DNA of 64,000 bases from Arenicola marina (Eukaryota; Annelida; Polychaeta; Arenicolidae), in assembly GCA_964019135.1 (NCBI GenBank), contig OZ025265.1:1054001-1118000 (forward strand), written 5' to 3'. Under the pieces are notes generated by a model that made no database searches, was not told the DNA's origin, and saw only the letters and a list, made by a program, of their open reading frames with translations. Numbering within the stretch: position 1 is the stretch's first letter; every line of letters begins with the position of its first letter. Position numbers and translations under genes: made by a program. This document shows positions 31,966 to 44,100 of the stretch, piece by piece.

Positions 31966-34640
31966 AATCAATCATTCTATGTCATCGAGTGCTTCCTGCT
32001 TCTAGTTTAGAATGCTTTCTCGTCTATAGAAGGCTTCCTACTTCTACATCAGAATGCTTTCTCGTCTATAGAAGGCTTCCTACTTCTAGTTAAGAATGCT
32101 TTCTCGTCTCTTGAAGGCTTCCTACTTCTAGTTCAGAATGCTTTCTCGTCTCTTGAAGGCTTCCTACTTCTAGTTAAGAATCTTTTCTCGTCTCTTGAAG
32201 GCTTACTACTGCTAGTTCAGAATGCTTTCTCGTCTCTTGGAGGCTTCCTACTTCTAGTTAAGAATGCTTTCTCGTCTCGTGAAGGCTCCCTACTTCCAAT
32301 TAGGAATGCTTTTTCGTCTCTTGAAGGCTTCCTACTTCTAGTTAAGAATGTTAGATGGGGTTACCCCCGGAGACCTGTCTCCTCTGAACCCAACTCTTCC
32401 AATTGTCACGCTATGAGCCGCAGGGGTTAACACGTCATATTTAAACCAATCAATCATTCTATGTCATCGAGTGCCTCCTGCTTCTAGTTTAGAATGCTTT
32501 CTCGTCTATAGAAGGCTTCCTACTTCTACATCAGAATGCTTTCTCGTCTATAGAAGGCTTCCTACTTCTAGTTCAGAATGCTTTCTCGTCTCTTGAAGGC
32601 TTCCTACTTCTTGTTAAGAATGCTTTCTCGTCTCTTGAAGGCTTACTACTGCTAGTTCAGAATGCTTTCTCGTCTCTTGAAGGCTTCCTAATTCTAGTTA
32701 AGAATGCTTTCTCGTCGCTTGAAGGCTCCCTACTTCCAATTAAGAATGCTTTCTCGACTCTTGAAGGCTTCCTACTTCTAGTTAAGAATGCTTTCTCGTC
32801 TCTTGAAGGCTTCCTACTTCTACATCAGAATGCTTTCTCGTCTATAGAAGGCTTCCTACTTCTACATCAGAATGCTTTCTCGTCTATCGAAGGCTTCCTA
32901 CTTCTACATCAGAATGCTTTCTCGTCTATAGAAGGCTTCCTACTTCTAGTTAAGAATGCTTTCTCGTCCCTTGAAGGCTCCCTACTTCTAGTTCAGAATG
33001 CTTTCTCGTCCCTTGAAGGCTCCCTACTTCTAGTTAAGAATGCTTTCTCGTCTCTTGAAGGCTTCCTACTTCCAATTAAGAATGCTTTCTCGTCTCTTGA
33101 AGGCTTCCTACTTCTAGTTAAGAATGCGTTCTCGTCTCTTGAAGGCTTCCTACTTCTACATCAGAATGCTTTCTCGTCTCCTGAAGGCTTCCTACTTATA
33201 GTTAAGAATGCTTTCTCGTCTCTTGAAGGCTTCCTACTTCTACATCAGAATGCTTTCTCGTCTATAGAAGGCTTCCTACTTCTAGTTCAGAATGCTTTCT
33301 CGTCTCTATCATAGAAGGCTTCCTACTTGTAGTTCAGAATGCTTTCTCGTCTATAGAAGGCTTCCTACTTCTAGTTCAGAATGCTTTCTCGTCTCTTGAA
33401 GGCTTCCTACTTCTACATCAGAATGCTTTCTCGTCTATAGAAGGCTTCCTACTTCTACATCAGAATGCTTTCTCGTCTATAGAAGGCTTCCTACTTCTAG
33501 TTAAGAATGCTTTCTCGTCTCTTGAGGGCTCCCTACTTCTAGTTCAGAATGCTTTCTCGTCTCTTGAAGGCTCCCTACTTCTAGTTAAGAATGCTTTCTC
33601 GTCTCTTGAAGGCTCCCTACTTCCAATTAAGAATGCTTTCTCGTCTCTTGAAGGCTTCCTACTTCTAGTTAAGAATGCGTTCTCGTCTCTTGAAGGCTTC
33701 CTACTTCTACATCAGAATGCTTTCTCGTCTCCTGAAGGCTTCCTACTTATAGTTAAGAATGCTTTCTCGTCTCTTGAAGGCTTCCTACTTCTACATCAGA
33801 ATGCTTTCTCGTCTATAGAAGGCTTCCTACTTCTAGTTCAGAATGCTTTCTCGTCTCTATCATAGAAGGCTTCCTACTTGTAGTTCAGAATGCTTTCTCG
33901 TCTATAGAAGGCTTCCTACTTCTAGTTCAGAATGCTTTCTCGTCTCTTGAAGGCTTCCTACTTCTACATCAGAATGCTTTCTCGTCTATAGAAGGCTTCC
34001 TACTTCTACATCAGAATGCTTTCTCGTCTATAGAAGGCTTCCTACTTCTAGTTAAGAATGCTTTCTCGTCTCTTGAGGGCTCCCTACTTCTAGTTCAGAA
34101 TGCTTTCTCGTCTCTTGAAGGCTCCCTACTTCCAATTAATAATGCTTTCTCGTCTCTTGAAGGCTTCCTACTTCTAGTTAAGAATGCGTTCTCGTCTCTT
34201 GAAGGCTTCCTACTTCTACATCAGAATGCTTTCTCGTCTCCTGAAGGCTTCCTACTTATAGTTAAGAATGCTTTCTCGTCTCTTGAAGGCTTCCTACTTC
34301 TACATCAGAATGCTTTCTCGTCTATAGAAGGCTTCCTACTTCTAGTTCAGAATGCTTTCTCGTCTCTATCATAGAAGGCTTCCTACTTGTAGTTCAGAAT
34401 GCTTTCTCGTCTATAGAAGGCTTCCTACTTCTAGTTCAGAATGCTTTCTCGTCTCTATCATAGAAGGCTTCCTACTTGTAGTTCAGAATGCTTTCTCGTC
34501 TCTATAAGGCTTCCTACTTCTAGTTCAAAATGCTTTCTCGTCTCTGTCATCAAAGCTTCCTAGTTTCTAGTTCAGAATGCTTTCTCCTCTGTATCATAGA
34601 AGGCTTCTCAGTTGCTAGTTGAGAATCCTTGGTCCTCCCT
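31966..34640. repeat. 42-bp minisatellite, 2.7 kb
   Basis: About 60 units of the AATGCTTTCTCGTCTCTTGA / AGGCTTCCTACTTCTAGTTA type. A longer period is visible: blocks near 33170-33590 are repeated around 33720-34140 and again near 34240. A SINE tail is embedded at 32350-32470. Confidence 0.92.
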
Positions 34641-35400
34641 ATCTTAGACTACTTTCTGGTTTCTTTCCGCGCTTCCAAGGTTGTATCTTATAAATCTTCC
34701 CACTTTCTGTCCTAGAAGGCCTCCTAGCGTAAACCGAGTTACCATTCAGTTACCAATCATTTTGCGAGCTTCAACGCAGTGAGCATACCATCCGAAGGGA
34801 TATGTGCGTAGTTCGCGGTTACCAACCGATCGTTTGGAGTAATTGTAACAGTGGCCTGGACTTACAGTACATTTTCAGCCAATCGACATTGTCCCGGGAG
34901 GTTCCTTGGCCCAGTTTAGCGTCCTAAAACACAAACCGTTCATCGTATATCACCACAAAGCGATGGTTGGTGGTTTCGCATTAATCTCTTTATTATCATG
35001 AGGAGCTTGTTTCCTGGATTCAAGAAGCCGATTCATATGATTAGCACAACACATAAAACGCTGACGCAGATAGTCATAAAGAAGAAGAATTATTTCACGC
35101 AGATTACTTTCACGTGTAGTTTCTCTTGGCTCGCCGGCTTGAGATTAAGCCAGGGTCATGTAGTATAGTGCTTGGTGGGTGTGTGCGGCTCGTGCCTCGT
35201 GTCGAGGGACGTGTCTACCACGTAACCGTGCCTGACAAACCTGAAGCAAGCCTCCGATTACCCAGTATTCCGAGTACCTTCATCTATCCACATGGCACTG
35301 TAAGGAGGATTTGCCGTACCACTTATCATTACATATATCTGGAGTTATGTCATCATGTCTCTGATGTTATGTTGCTGAACTAAATTTTACGAAACATGTG
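34641..35400. other. Unique-looking interval without a recognised gene
   Basis: Ordinary base composition. An 85-codon frame at 35126 has no family resemblance and no good splice sites. Nothing can be supported here. Confidence 0.4.
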
Positions 35401-35554
35401 ACGTTTCTAAGCTGTGTTATGTTGCTGAGGGCCGATCTGCTGCTGAGCTCTGGTAGGTACTCAGCACGAATCTGTCCCTGTGTTGTTGAACACTTCGTTA
35501 TTAATTAATGTTGCCACTGACCCATTGACAGACACTGATCTAATATTAAGCACT

Positions 35555-35860
35555 GGTCTGTTGCTAAGCTCCGGTCTGTTGCCAAGCACTGGCATGTTGC
35601 TAATCACTGTTGCCATGCACTGTGTTGCTAAGCGCCGAGCTGTTGCCATGCACTGTGTTGCTAAGTGCCGATCCGTTACTATGCACTGTGTTATTAATGA
35701 TCTGTTGCTATGCAGTGTCACTAGCGAGCTGTTGCTCGTTTCTAAGAGCCGAGCTGATGCTATGCACTGTTGTTAAGCGCCGAGCTGTTGCTATACACTG
35801 TGTTGTCAAACGCCGAGTTGTTGCTATGCACTGTGTTGCTATGCGCCGTGTGTGTCTCCC
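35555..35860. repeat. Degenerate array beside the plus-strand TRIO exon
   Basis: Variants of GAGCTGTTGCCATGCACTGT / GTTGCTAAGCGCC recur about ten times and stop some 30 bp before the acceptor of the exon at 35891. Confidence 0.75.
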
Positions 35861-35890
35861 ATGACGCTGACGTGTCTCTGTCTGTTCCAG

Positions 35891-35965
35891 GGTACCGGAA
35901 GTCCGACGCTCTCAATGCCGTAGATCTGCTGCCGCTGCTCCAGGAGGGAATCGCCTTCCTCTCCG
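35891..35965 (+). CDS. TRIO: TRIO/kalirin N-terminal exon, on the opposite strand to the rest of the gene
   Basis: Acceptor CTGTTCCAG and donor GTCAGTC bound YRKSDALNAVDLLPLLQEGI then AFLS, with two leading bases and one trailing base. Vertebrate TRIO has FRKNDEMKAMDVLPILKEKV then AYLSG, the segment just before the SEC14 domain. The exon phase fits the family. The rest of the gene in this window lies on the minus strand beyond the gap at 36335. The following family exon (KRGGPILTFPAR) was not found. Confidence 0.75.
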
Positions 35966-36334
35966 GTCAGTCTCTCTCTCTTTATAAATATATTTCATGT
36001 TTCTGCAGTTTGAGGGGCCAAGCTTTGCGGTTACCAATCTTCAGGGATAGCCTGATATGATATATATAATTCCTCGTTGGGAAAGATTTGTGATCTTTAC
36101 ATCAGGAGACATTTGCACATATTCGAGTTTGAACCGTACACCGCCCGCTGGGCTCACCTAGCAGTGCGCCGTCGATAGGAGCTGAAAGCGCTACCTATGT
36201 ACTAGACCACAGGTGGTGGTGGGTGGAGGGGGGGGGGGCCGATCCCTCAATCTGGAGCCGGAAGTAGCTACAAAAAAAACCTTCAAGTTGTGCGTGTTGC
36301 GTGGTCCGAAAGAACGAGTAGCTGAGGGGGCGGG

Positions 36335-36534
36335 NNNNNNNNNNNNNNNNNNNNNNNNNNNNNNNNNNNNNNNNNNNNNNNNNNNNNNNNNNNNNNNNNN
36401 NNNNNNNNNNNNNNNNNNNNNNNNNNNNNNNNNNNNNNNNNNNNNNNNNNNNNNNNNNNNNNNNNNNNNNNNNNNNNNNNNNNNNNNNNNNNNNNNNNNN
36501 NNNNNNNNNNNNNNNNNNNNNNNNNNNNNNNNNN
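36335..36534. other. Assembly gap, 200 N
   Basis: Exactly 200 N, a common placeholder for unknown size. It separates the plus-strand TRIO exon from the minus-strand TRIO exons. A G-rich run abuts it on the left and a truncated SINE on the right. Confidence 0.98.
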
Positions 36535-36675
36535 ATGGGAGAAGGAAGGGAGAGTGGAGCCATGTCCCCGGGGGTAACCCCCTACTCCTTGCGAAGAGGG
36601 ACATGGGATCCTTATCCTGCGACCACACCGACATGGCCACAGCGGGGCGCGAACAACCGATCCACGTGCCGTTAT
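36535..36675 (-). mobile_element. tRNA-derived SINE, family A copy 2 (cut by gap)
   Basis: It begins immediately after the N run with the family body (GGGAGAAGGAAGGGAGAGTG on plus). It loses similarity before the A box, so the copy is truncated on at least one side. Confidence 0.7.
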
Positions 36676-36966
36676 GCTCAGTAACATTAGTAAAACAATG
36701 TGTATCTCAGTAACATCATGGAACAACAAGGAGGCTCACAAAGAATTCGAAGGGGATAGCTGACAAGAATATGTGGTTAAATCTCCTTGGCGCTCACATT
36801 ATGGGGTTAATTTTGACGACACGGCTGGCGTATTTACTTCGCAATGAAAGACTAAGCTTTCTTTGACACACACGGGTAATTTTGGGGCAACGGAAGGGTT
36901 AATACAACTTTCTTCGAAATAATTAATTATTCTAAGCGACCTATGTAATTTGTACACCCGCCGAGT

Positions 36967-37163
36967 TGTAGAAACAGAAGCGGGGTAGGGGTGTGTGTCT
37001 GGGGTGGGGGGGGGCAATAGACGCCCAAGGTACCGACGGGGTGAGTGAGGTGAGGGTGACGGGGGTAGGATGGGATGAGGTGGGGTGGGGAGGGGGGTAG
37101 AGGTTCGCAGAAGGTGTGGGCGGCGAGCGGTCAAACACGCTGGACAAACACGGGGGCAAATTC
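36967..37163 (+). repeat. Direct repeat, copy 1 of 2
   Basis: TGTAGAAACAGAAGCGGGGT, GGTACCGACGGGGTGAG and GCGGCGAGCGGTCAAACA recur in order at 38256-38488. This is a segmental copy about 1.3 kb away. Confidence 0.75.
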
Positions 37164-37705
37164 GCCACTGAAGGATATATTTATTGACATTCTAGGGAAC
37201 CAACAATGAAGGGGTTTATTCGTCAATGCCAAGAAAACATCTCTATTCCAGCAGAAGAATCGTCACATGTACTTCATCACCGTCCCAACACCCAGCGACG
37301 CAAGACGCAAACTTGTTCAAGTCAAAACAAAAGTCCGATCGCCTGCATGTTAATAAAGTACCAAGGACTTCTACGAGGACGTTATGATAGGCAAGCACAG
37401 CATCGGAACGAACTGCGTGTTGGCGGCGGCTCTGGGCAAGCCAGTTACCACACCGGGTAACACGCTTCCAGGGTGGAGAAACTGATCAATGGGGGGCGAA
37501 TACTGACATCATATCACCCTGGATACCATTCTCACCCCCCACCCCCCTCCACCATACACCCCTCGGTCACAGTGGTTGGCGGCCCGTAGTCGTAGGTTCG
37601 AGTCACAATATGCATAAATTATAAACACATTAGATATTCTCACCGTCCTATCCTCTTATTTATTCAAAACCCCAGCGTATGCTTCTACCAAAAACGTAAA
37701 ATTCA

Positions 37706-37912
37706 CTATGGGAGAAGGAAGGGAGAGTGCAGCTATGTCCCCGGGGTAACCCCCCTACTCTTTACGAAGAAAGACATGGGATCTTTATCCTGCGACCACA
37801 CAGACACGGCCACAGCGGGGCGCGAACCAACGACCCACGTGCCGTTAGGCTCTCAGGTGACCGGAGCACTCAATGCGAGCGCTCTAACCCACTGAGCCAC
37901 CGGGCCGGCCCC
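37706..37912 (-). mobile_element. tRNA-derived SINE, family A copy 3
   Basis: It has the same body, B box and A box (GGGTTAGAGCGCTCGCA on minus) as the 1.9-kb copy. It ends at the shared GGGCCGGCC terminus. Confidence 0.8.
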
Positions 37913-38255
37913 ACCACCCCAGTGACGGCAGATGCTATATATATTATTCCACAACTTACTTACCACCCCAGTGACGGCAGATGCTATATATATATATATG
38001 TTATTCCACAACTTACTTACCTGGTTGTCCCTACATTCACTCCCTGACAGATACTTCCCGTGATAAGGAACCCCTCCGAGCGGTATTCCACACCTCCTCG
38101 CGACACAGACCTCCCACCCTGGAGACTTGGAGACAATCTTTAAACACTTTTTTTTCACGCGCACGTGGCAAAGGTCATCCGGGGACTGGTCGTGGCGCCC
38201 TCTACCGGCGGTTTCCTCTGATGCTCCATGTTTATCGGACAGAGAGGAAAACATT

Positions 38256-38488
38256 GTAGAAACAGAAGCGGGGTAGGGGTGGGCGTGTGCGTGTGTGTAT
38301 GTGGGGGGGGGGCGGGCAGTGGACACCCAAGGCACCGACGGGGTGAGGTGAGGGTGACGGGTGTAGGATGGGATGGGGAGTGGCGGGGGAGGGGGGGGGG
38401 GTAGAGGCTCGTAGAAGGTGTGGGCGGCGAGCGGTCAAACATTGTCGACTCTAATGCTGTGTGCTGGACAAACACGGGGGCAAATTAC
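38256..38488 (+). repeat. Direct repeat, copy 2 of 2
   Basis: The same ordered blocks as 36967-37163, slightly longer because of expanded G runs, ending GGACAAACACGGGGGCAAAT. Confidence 0.75.
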
Positions 38489-38974
38489 TAGTTTGGGCTT
38501 CCAAAAGTGACCGGCGGTCGCTGGCGTGGGAGACCGAGAACAGAACGAGAACAGAGCGCGCGCACACGTTTAAATATTTTAAATGGGGATCTAAGTCGTC
38601 ACATTTCCTGCTCTCGATCACACCCGTCCCCCCTCTTCCTCCACCCACCCTTACCCCTCGCCTCGCCCCCCAGCACTACGACCACCCACCCTTACCCCTC
38701 GCCTAACCCACCAGCACTACGGCCACCCACTCACACCAGACAAACCCATCAAAGTGACTACCGGCGCGACGTGGAAACAGAAACACGTGTTCAAAGATGG
38801 GACGGTCGGGTGGGCCCGGGGGCGGGAAGGGTAGCTCTGGACAGGGTGACCTGAGGGCAGTTGGAGTACAACAGTCTGTTTTCTTCCTTCTGGTAGTTGC
38901 CCGGGGGGGGGGGGGGGTGAAGGGGGGGGGGGCAGTGCGTCTATTCGTCAATCTGATATCAGCATTCAAACCTT

Positions 38975-39207
38975 TCCCCTTAGAGTACCGACCCACAGAC
39001 CTTAGAGTACCGACCCACAGACCCTTAGAGTACCGACCCACAGACCCTTAGAGTACCGACCCATAGACCCTTAGAGTACCGACCCACAGACCCTTAGAGT
39101 ACCGACCCACAGACCCTTAGAGTACCGACCCACAGACCTTAGAGTACCGACCCACAGACCCTTAGAGTACCGACCCACAGACCCTTAGAGTACCGACCCA
39201 CAGACCG
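38975..39207. repeat. ~24-bp minisatellite
   Basis: About ten units of CCTTAGAGTACCGACCCACA with GAC. The interval to 40.5 kb otherwise holds C-rich tracts (39700, 39830-39970) and no exon that I can recognise. Confidence 0.9.
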
Positions 39208-39339
39208 TTGGTCGTATTCATAAAGCCTTCATGGCGTACGCATCTTATTTAGCGGAGTCGAAACCTAGCCAGAGACGTTCCAACTGCGGTGTCAAAACGT
39301 CCTATTGCAGTGCCGAAGATATAACTATAGCAGTGAGAG

Positions 39340-39480
39340 ACGTCAAACATCACCGTCATGACGTCAGCGTGACGTCCCCGTCATGACGTCAGCGTGACAT
39401 AAACGTCACGACGTCAGCGTGACGTAAACGCCATGACGTCCGCGTGACGTAACCGTCATGACGTCAGTGTGACGTCAGCG
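39340..39480. repeat. Cluster of CRE-like palindromes
   Basis: Repeated CGTCATGACGTCAGCGTGAC-type units contain at least four TGACGTCA sites plus near matches (CGACGTCA). A regulatory role is inferred only. Confidence 0.65.
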
Positions 39481-40545
39481 GCTGGATGACGGACCACGTG
39501 TAGGGACACAGGACGGCATGCACGTGGCATTGGTGTGAGTGCGGGATGGGTTTACCCCGGACCTGGCGCTACTAACACTGAACGTTGTGCTTGGACAGTG
39601 TGGCTATTCACCCAGTCACCCCGCACCACGGCCGCCTCGACACCAGAAGGTACACAACAGCTGATGATGCTTCAAACGGGATTTATACAAGGAAGCAAAC
39701 GCCCCCCCCCCCCCCCCACCCCGCCCTCCGCCCCCTCGCTCCCTCGCTCCCCCACGGCTAATTAGCTGTACCACCCAAGGTGTCGGCGAGGTTTATTTAC
39801 ATAGTCCACCTGTACACCAATAGTGATTTACCCCCTGACCCCTTCCCCATCCACCCTGCCCCCTCCCCATACCCCTCTCCCTTCCACTCACCCCTCCCCT
39901 TCCCCAACCACCTTGTCCCGTCCCCATGCCCCCTCTCACTTCCCCTGCCTTCTCCCCTTTGCCCCCGCCCACAGACTAATCACCACTTCGTCCATTTGCA
40001 AGGGAAAAAAAAGAATGCTATATGGTGAAACTCTTGGTGAACTTATCTGGGTATTGCTTCCCCTCCTATTGTCCAAACAGGATGACGCCATGTGTGCACA
40101 GAGGTGGTCTGGCAGAGTTCACTCGAGGAAGACTAGTGGGCTAACCAGCAGACCAATCGGGTGGCTCGTTGTCGCCCTGACGCATAATGTGTCAGTCAAT
40201 GCGCTATGGAAGACCATCTTCACATCTGAATGCCTTCCATCTTGTCGAGGACGGCTAACATATCTAACAGATTGTCCAACGACGGATCTGTCTTGTACTT
40301 CATTCTAAACAGCATCAAACATCTCGCGAGATCTTGTCCCAAGAGTAAATCTCATCAAAGCAGCGCACAGTACATTCAAGCAGAAATATAAAACTGCTTT
40401 CGTGTTGCGGTCAAATATCCAACATTTGACCTACTGTTTTATTTCCCCCGCGAAAGATCAATGCAGTCATAACGTAGTCGTCATTGCTTAGTCAGGTGGA
40501 GACACGCAGCGTCATAACGCACCCTTGCCAGCCTACGGTATCCAG

Positions 40546-40806
40546 GGGTTGGTTGGTTGTATATTCAGGACACTTTTAACCATTTTTGGTCATATCGCGT
40601 CAGTGGGAGAAGGAAGGGAGAGTGGAGCCATGTCCCCGGGGAAACCCCCTACTCTTTGCGAAGAAGGACATGGTATATTTATCCTGCGACCACACAGAGA
40701 TGGCCACAGCAGGGCTCAAACCATTGATCCACGTGCTGTTAGGCTCTCAGGTGGCCAGGTCACTCAAGGCGAGCGCTTTAAACCACTGAGCTATCGGGCC
40801 GGCCCC
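40546..40806 (-). mobile_element. tRNA-derived SINE, family A copy 4 with target-site duplication
   Basis: This is the full element. It is flanked by a 19-bp direct repeat, GCCAGCCTACGGTATCCAG at 40527 and the two-mismatch copy at 40807. That is direct evidence of retroposition. Confidence 0.88.
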
Positions 40807-41031
40807 GCCAGCCTACAGTGTCCAGAGGACATCCCACGACCCTTGCAATCTTGTACGATTGTTCTCAGGAGAGGTAACTCTCTGATCACTCCAGATCATA
40901 CACACATATAAATATACCATTCTGGATTTGCGACATCGATCTGGATAACGTCGCACTCTGGGAGAGAGACAACGTTTACAAGCCCAGTGGCCATGATGTG
41001 TCGGGAATCCCGAAAGAAAACGCCTCCTCAC

Positions 41032-41154
41032 CTGAGCGACGGCCTCAAAGTGCTCCTGGTTCTTCTGGAGCGCTTTGGCCTTCTGGAGCGACTTGCCCAC
41101 GGCAGAGTTCTTCTCCAGGAAGACGTCGCCGTGGTTGTCCAGCCAGTCGATCAC
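41032..41154 (-). CDS. TRIO: TRIO exon: spectrin repeat (last seen)
   Basis: Acceptor GTGTTCCAG, donor GTGAGGAGG. It encodes VIDWLDNHGDVFLEKNSAVG and KSLQKAKALQKNQEHFEAVA, matching VLDWIENHGEAFLSKHTGVG. The next family exon (ADKLLEAAEQLAQTGECDPE) was not found between 36535 and 41031. Confidence 0.96.
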
Positions 41155-44100
41155 CTGGAACACAGGACTCGTTAATACATGACTCGTTAATACAGGACTC
41201 GTTAATACAGGACTCGTTAATACAGGACCTCGTTAATACAGGACCTCGTTAATACAGGACTCTTTAATACAGGACTCGTTAATACACGAACTCGTTAATA
41301 CAGGACTCGTTAATACAGGACTCGTTAACACAGGACTCGTTAATACAGGACTCTTTAATACAGGACTCGTTAACACACGAACTCGTTAATACAGGACTCG
41401 TTAATACACGAACTCGTTAATACACGAACTCGTTAATACAGGACTCGTTAATACACGAACTCGTTAATACACGAACTCGTTAATACAGGACTCGTTAATA
41501 CACGAACTCGTTAATATAGGACTCGTCAATACAGGACTCGTTAATACAGGACTCGTTAATACACGAACTCGTTAATACAGGACTCGTTAATACAGGACTC
41601 GTTAATACAGAACTCGTTAATACACGAACTCGTTAATACACGAACTCGTTAATACACGAATTCGTTAATACACGAACGCGTTAATACAGGACTCGTTAAT
41701 ACAAGACTGTTTAATACACGAACTCGTTAATACACGAACTCGTTAATACACGAACTCGTTAATACACGAACTTGTTAATCCAGGACTCGTTAATAAACGA
41801 ACTCGTTAATCCAGGACTCGTTAATACAGGACTCGTTAATACACGAACTCGTTAATACACGAACTCGTTAATACACGAACTCGTTAATACAGGACTCGTT
41901 AATACACGAACTCGTTAATACAGGACTCGTCAATACAGGACTCGTTAATACAGGACTCGTTAATACACGAACTCGTTAATACAGGACTCGTTAATACAGG
42001 ACTCGTTAATACAGGGCTGGTTAATACACGAACTCGTTAATCTAGGACTCGTTAATACTGGACTCGTTAACACACGAGCTCGTTAATCCAGGCCTCGTTA
42101 ATACAGGACTCGTTAATACAGGGCTGGTTAATACAGGGCTGGTTAATACAGGGCTGGTTAATACAGGACTCGTCAATACAGGACTCGTTAATACACGAAC
42201 TCGTTAATACACGAACTCGATAATACACGAACTCGTTAATACACGAACTTGTTAATCCAGGACTCGTTAATAAACGAACTCGTTAATCCAGGACTCGTTA
42301 ATACAGGACTCGTTAATACACGAACTCGTTAATCCAGGACTCGTTAATACAGGACTCGTTAATACAGGGCTGGTTAATACACGAACTCGTTAATCTAGGA
42401 CTCGTTAATACTGGACTCGTTAATACACGAGCTCGTTAATCCAGGACTCGTTAATACAGGACTCGTTAATACAGGGCTGGTTAATACAGGGCTGGTTAAT
42501 ACAGGGCTGGTTAATACAGGACTCGTCAATACAGGACTCGTTAATACACGAACTCGTTAATACACGAACTCGATAATACACGAACTCGTTAATACACGAA
42601 CTTGTTAATCCAGGACTCGTTAATAAACGAACTCGTTAATCCAGGACTCGTTAATACAGGACTCGTTAATACACGAACTCGTTAATCCAGGACTCGTTAA
42701 TACAGGACTCGTTAATACAGGGCTGGTTAATACACGAACTCGTTAATCTAGGACTCGTTAATACTGGACTCGTTAATACACGAGCTCGTTAATCCAGGAC
42801 TCGTTAATACAGGACTCGTTAATACAGGGCTGGTTAATACAGGGCTGGTTAATACAGGACTCGTCAATACAGGACTCGTTAATACACGAACTCGTTAATA
42901 CACGAACTCGATAATACACGAACTCGTTAATACACGAACTTGTTAATCCAGGACTCGTTAATACAGGACTCGTTAATACACGAACTCGTTAATCCAGGAC
43001 TCGTTAATACAGGACTCGTTAATACAGGGCTGGTTAATACACGAACTCGTTAATCTAGGACTCGTTAATACTGGACTCGTTAATACACGAACTCGTTAAT
43101 CCAGGACTCGTTAATACAGGACTCGTTAATACAGGGCTGGTTAATACACGAACTCGTTAATCTAGGACTCGTTAATACTGGACTCGTTAATACACGAGCT
43201 CGTTAATCCAGGACTCGTTAATACAGGACTCGTTAATACAGGGCTGGTTAATACAGGGCTGGTTAATACAGGGGTGGTTAATACAAGACTCGTTAACACA
43301 CGAACTCGTTAATCCAGGACTCGTTAATACAGGGCTTGATATTCACATTATATATCTGTCTGGATCCCCTGTACGACACTAGGACCCTTCCCTCTCACCT
43401 GTTTGACGTCCTGTTGGAAGAGCCGCAGCCCCAGTCTCTGGTGTAGCTTCACTTTCCCCTTGTGCCAGACCTGGTCCAGCTGGCGGTGGTGGGCGAACAC
43501 CTAGGAGGCCAACACAACACAGGTCATCACTGGACGCCACAAAGGGTGGGGGGGGGGGGGGGTCTTATGTATGCAAGGCTTTAATGCACATCTAATGGCA
43601 ACGAAGCCTACACGTTACGCGCATGTCAAGCACTGTGAACATTCAATGAATGAATGTAAATATCATGTTTGTTCAAGTTTTGTCGATATCTATCAACTTG
43701 TCGTATAGCTCATATTTGTGTTTACACGCGGAACTGTTATAGGACCAGCCGTCACGTGACCGCAAAGGGATACAACGGGACCGGTGTAAACAGAACTGAT
43801 TTTGGGACAAAGCGATATATATAAAGACTTCCGTGGTATCAAGTTACATGATCCTGAGGTGGTCACGTGACACGACCCTGAGGTGGTCAGGTGACAGAGA
43901 GCGTGGAGCGGTCACGTGACATGACCCTGAGATGGTCACGCGACATGACCCTGAGGTAGTCACGTGACATGACCCTGAGGTAGTCACGTGACATGATCCT
44001 GATATGGTCACGTGGCATGAGCCTGAGGCGGTCACGTGACATGATCCTGAGGTGGTCACGTGACATGATCCTGAGGTGGTCAGTTGACAGAGAGCGCAAA

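Noticed and set aside
36191-36729. Open frames spanning the N run
   Set aside because: They exist only because N has no stop codons.
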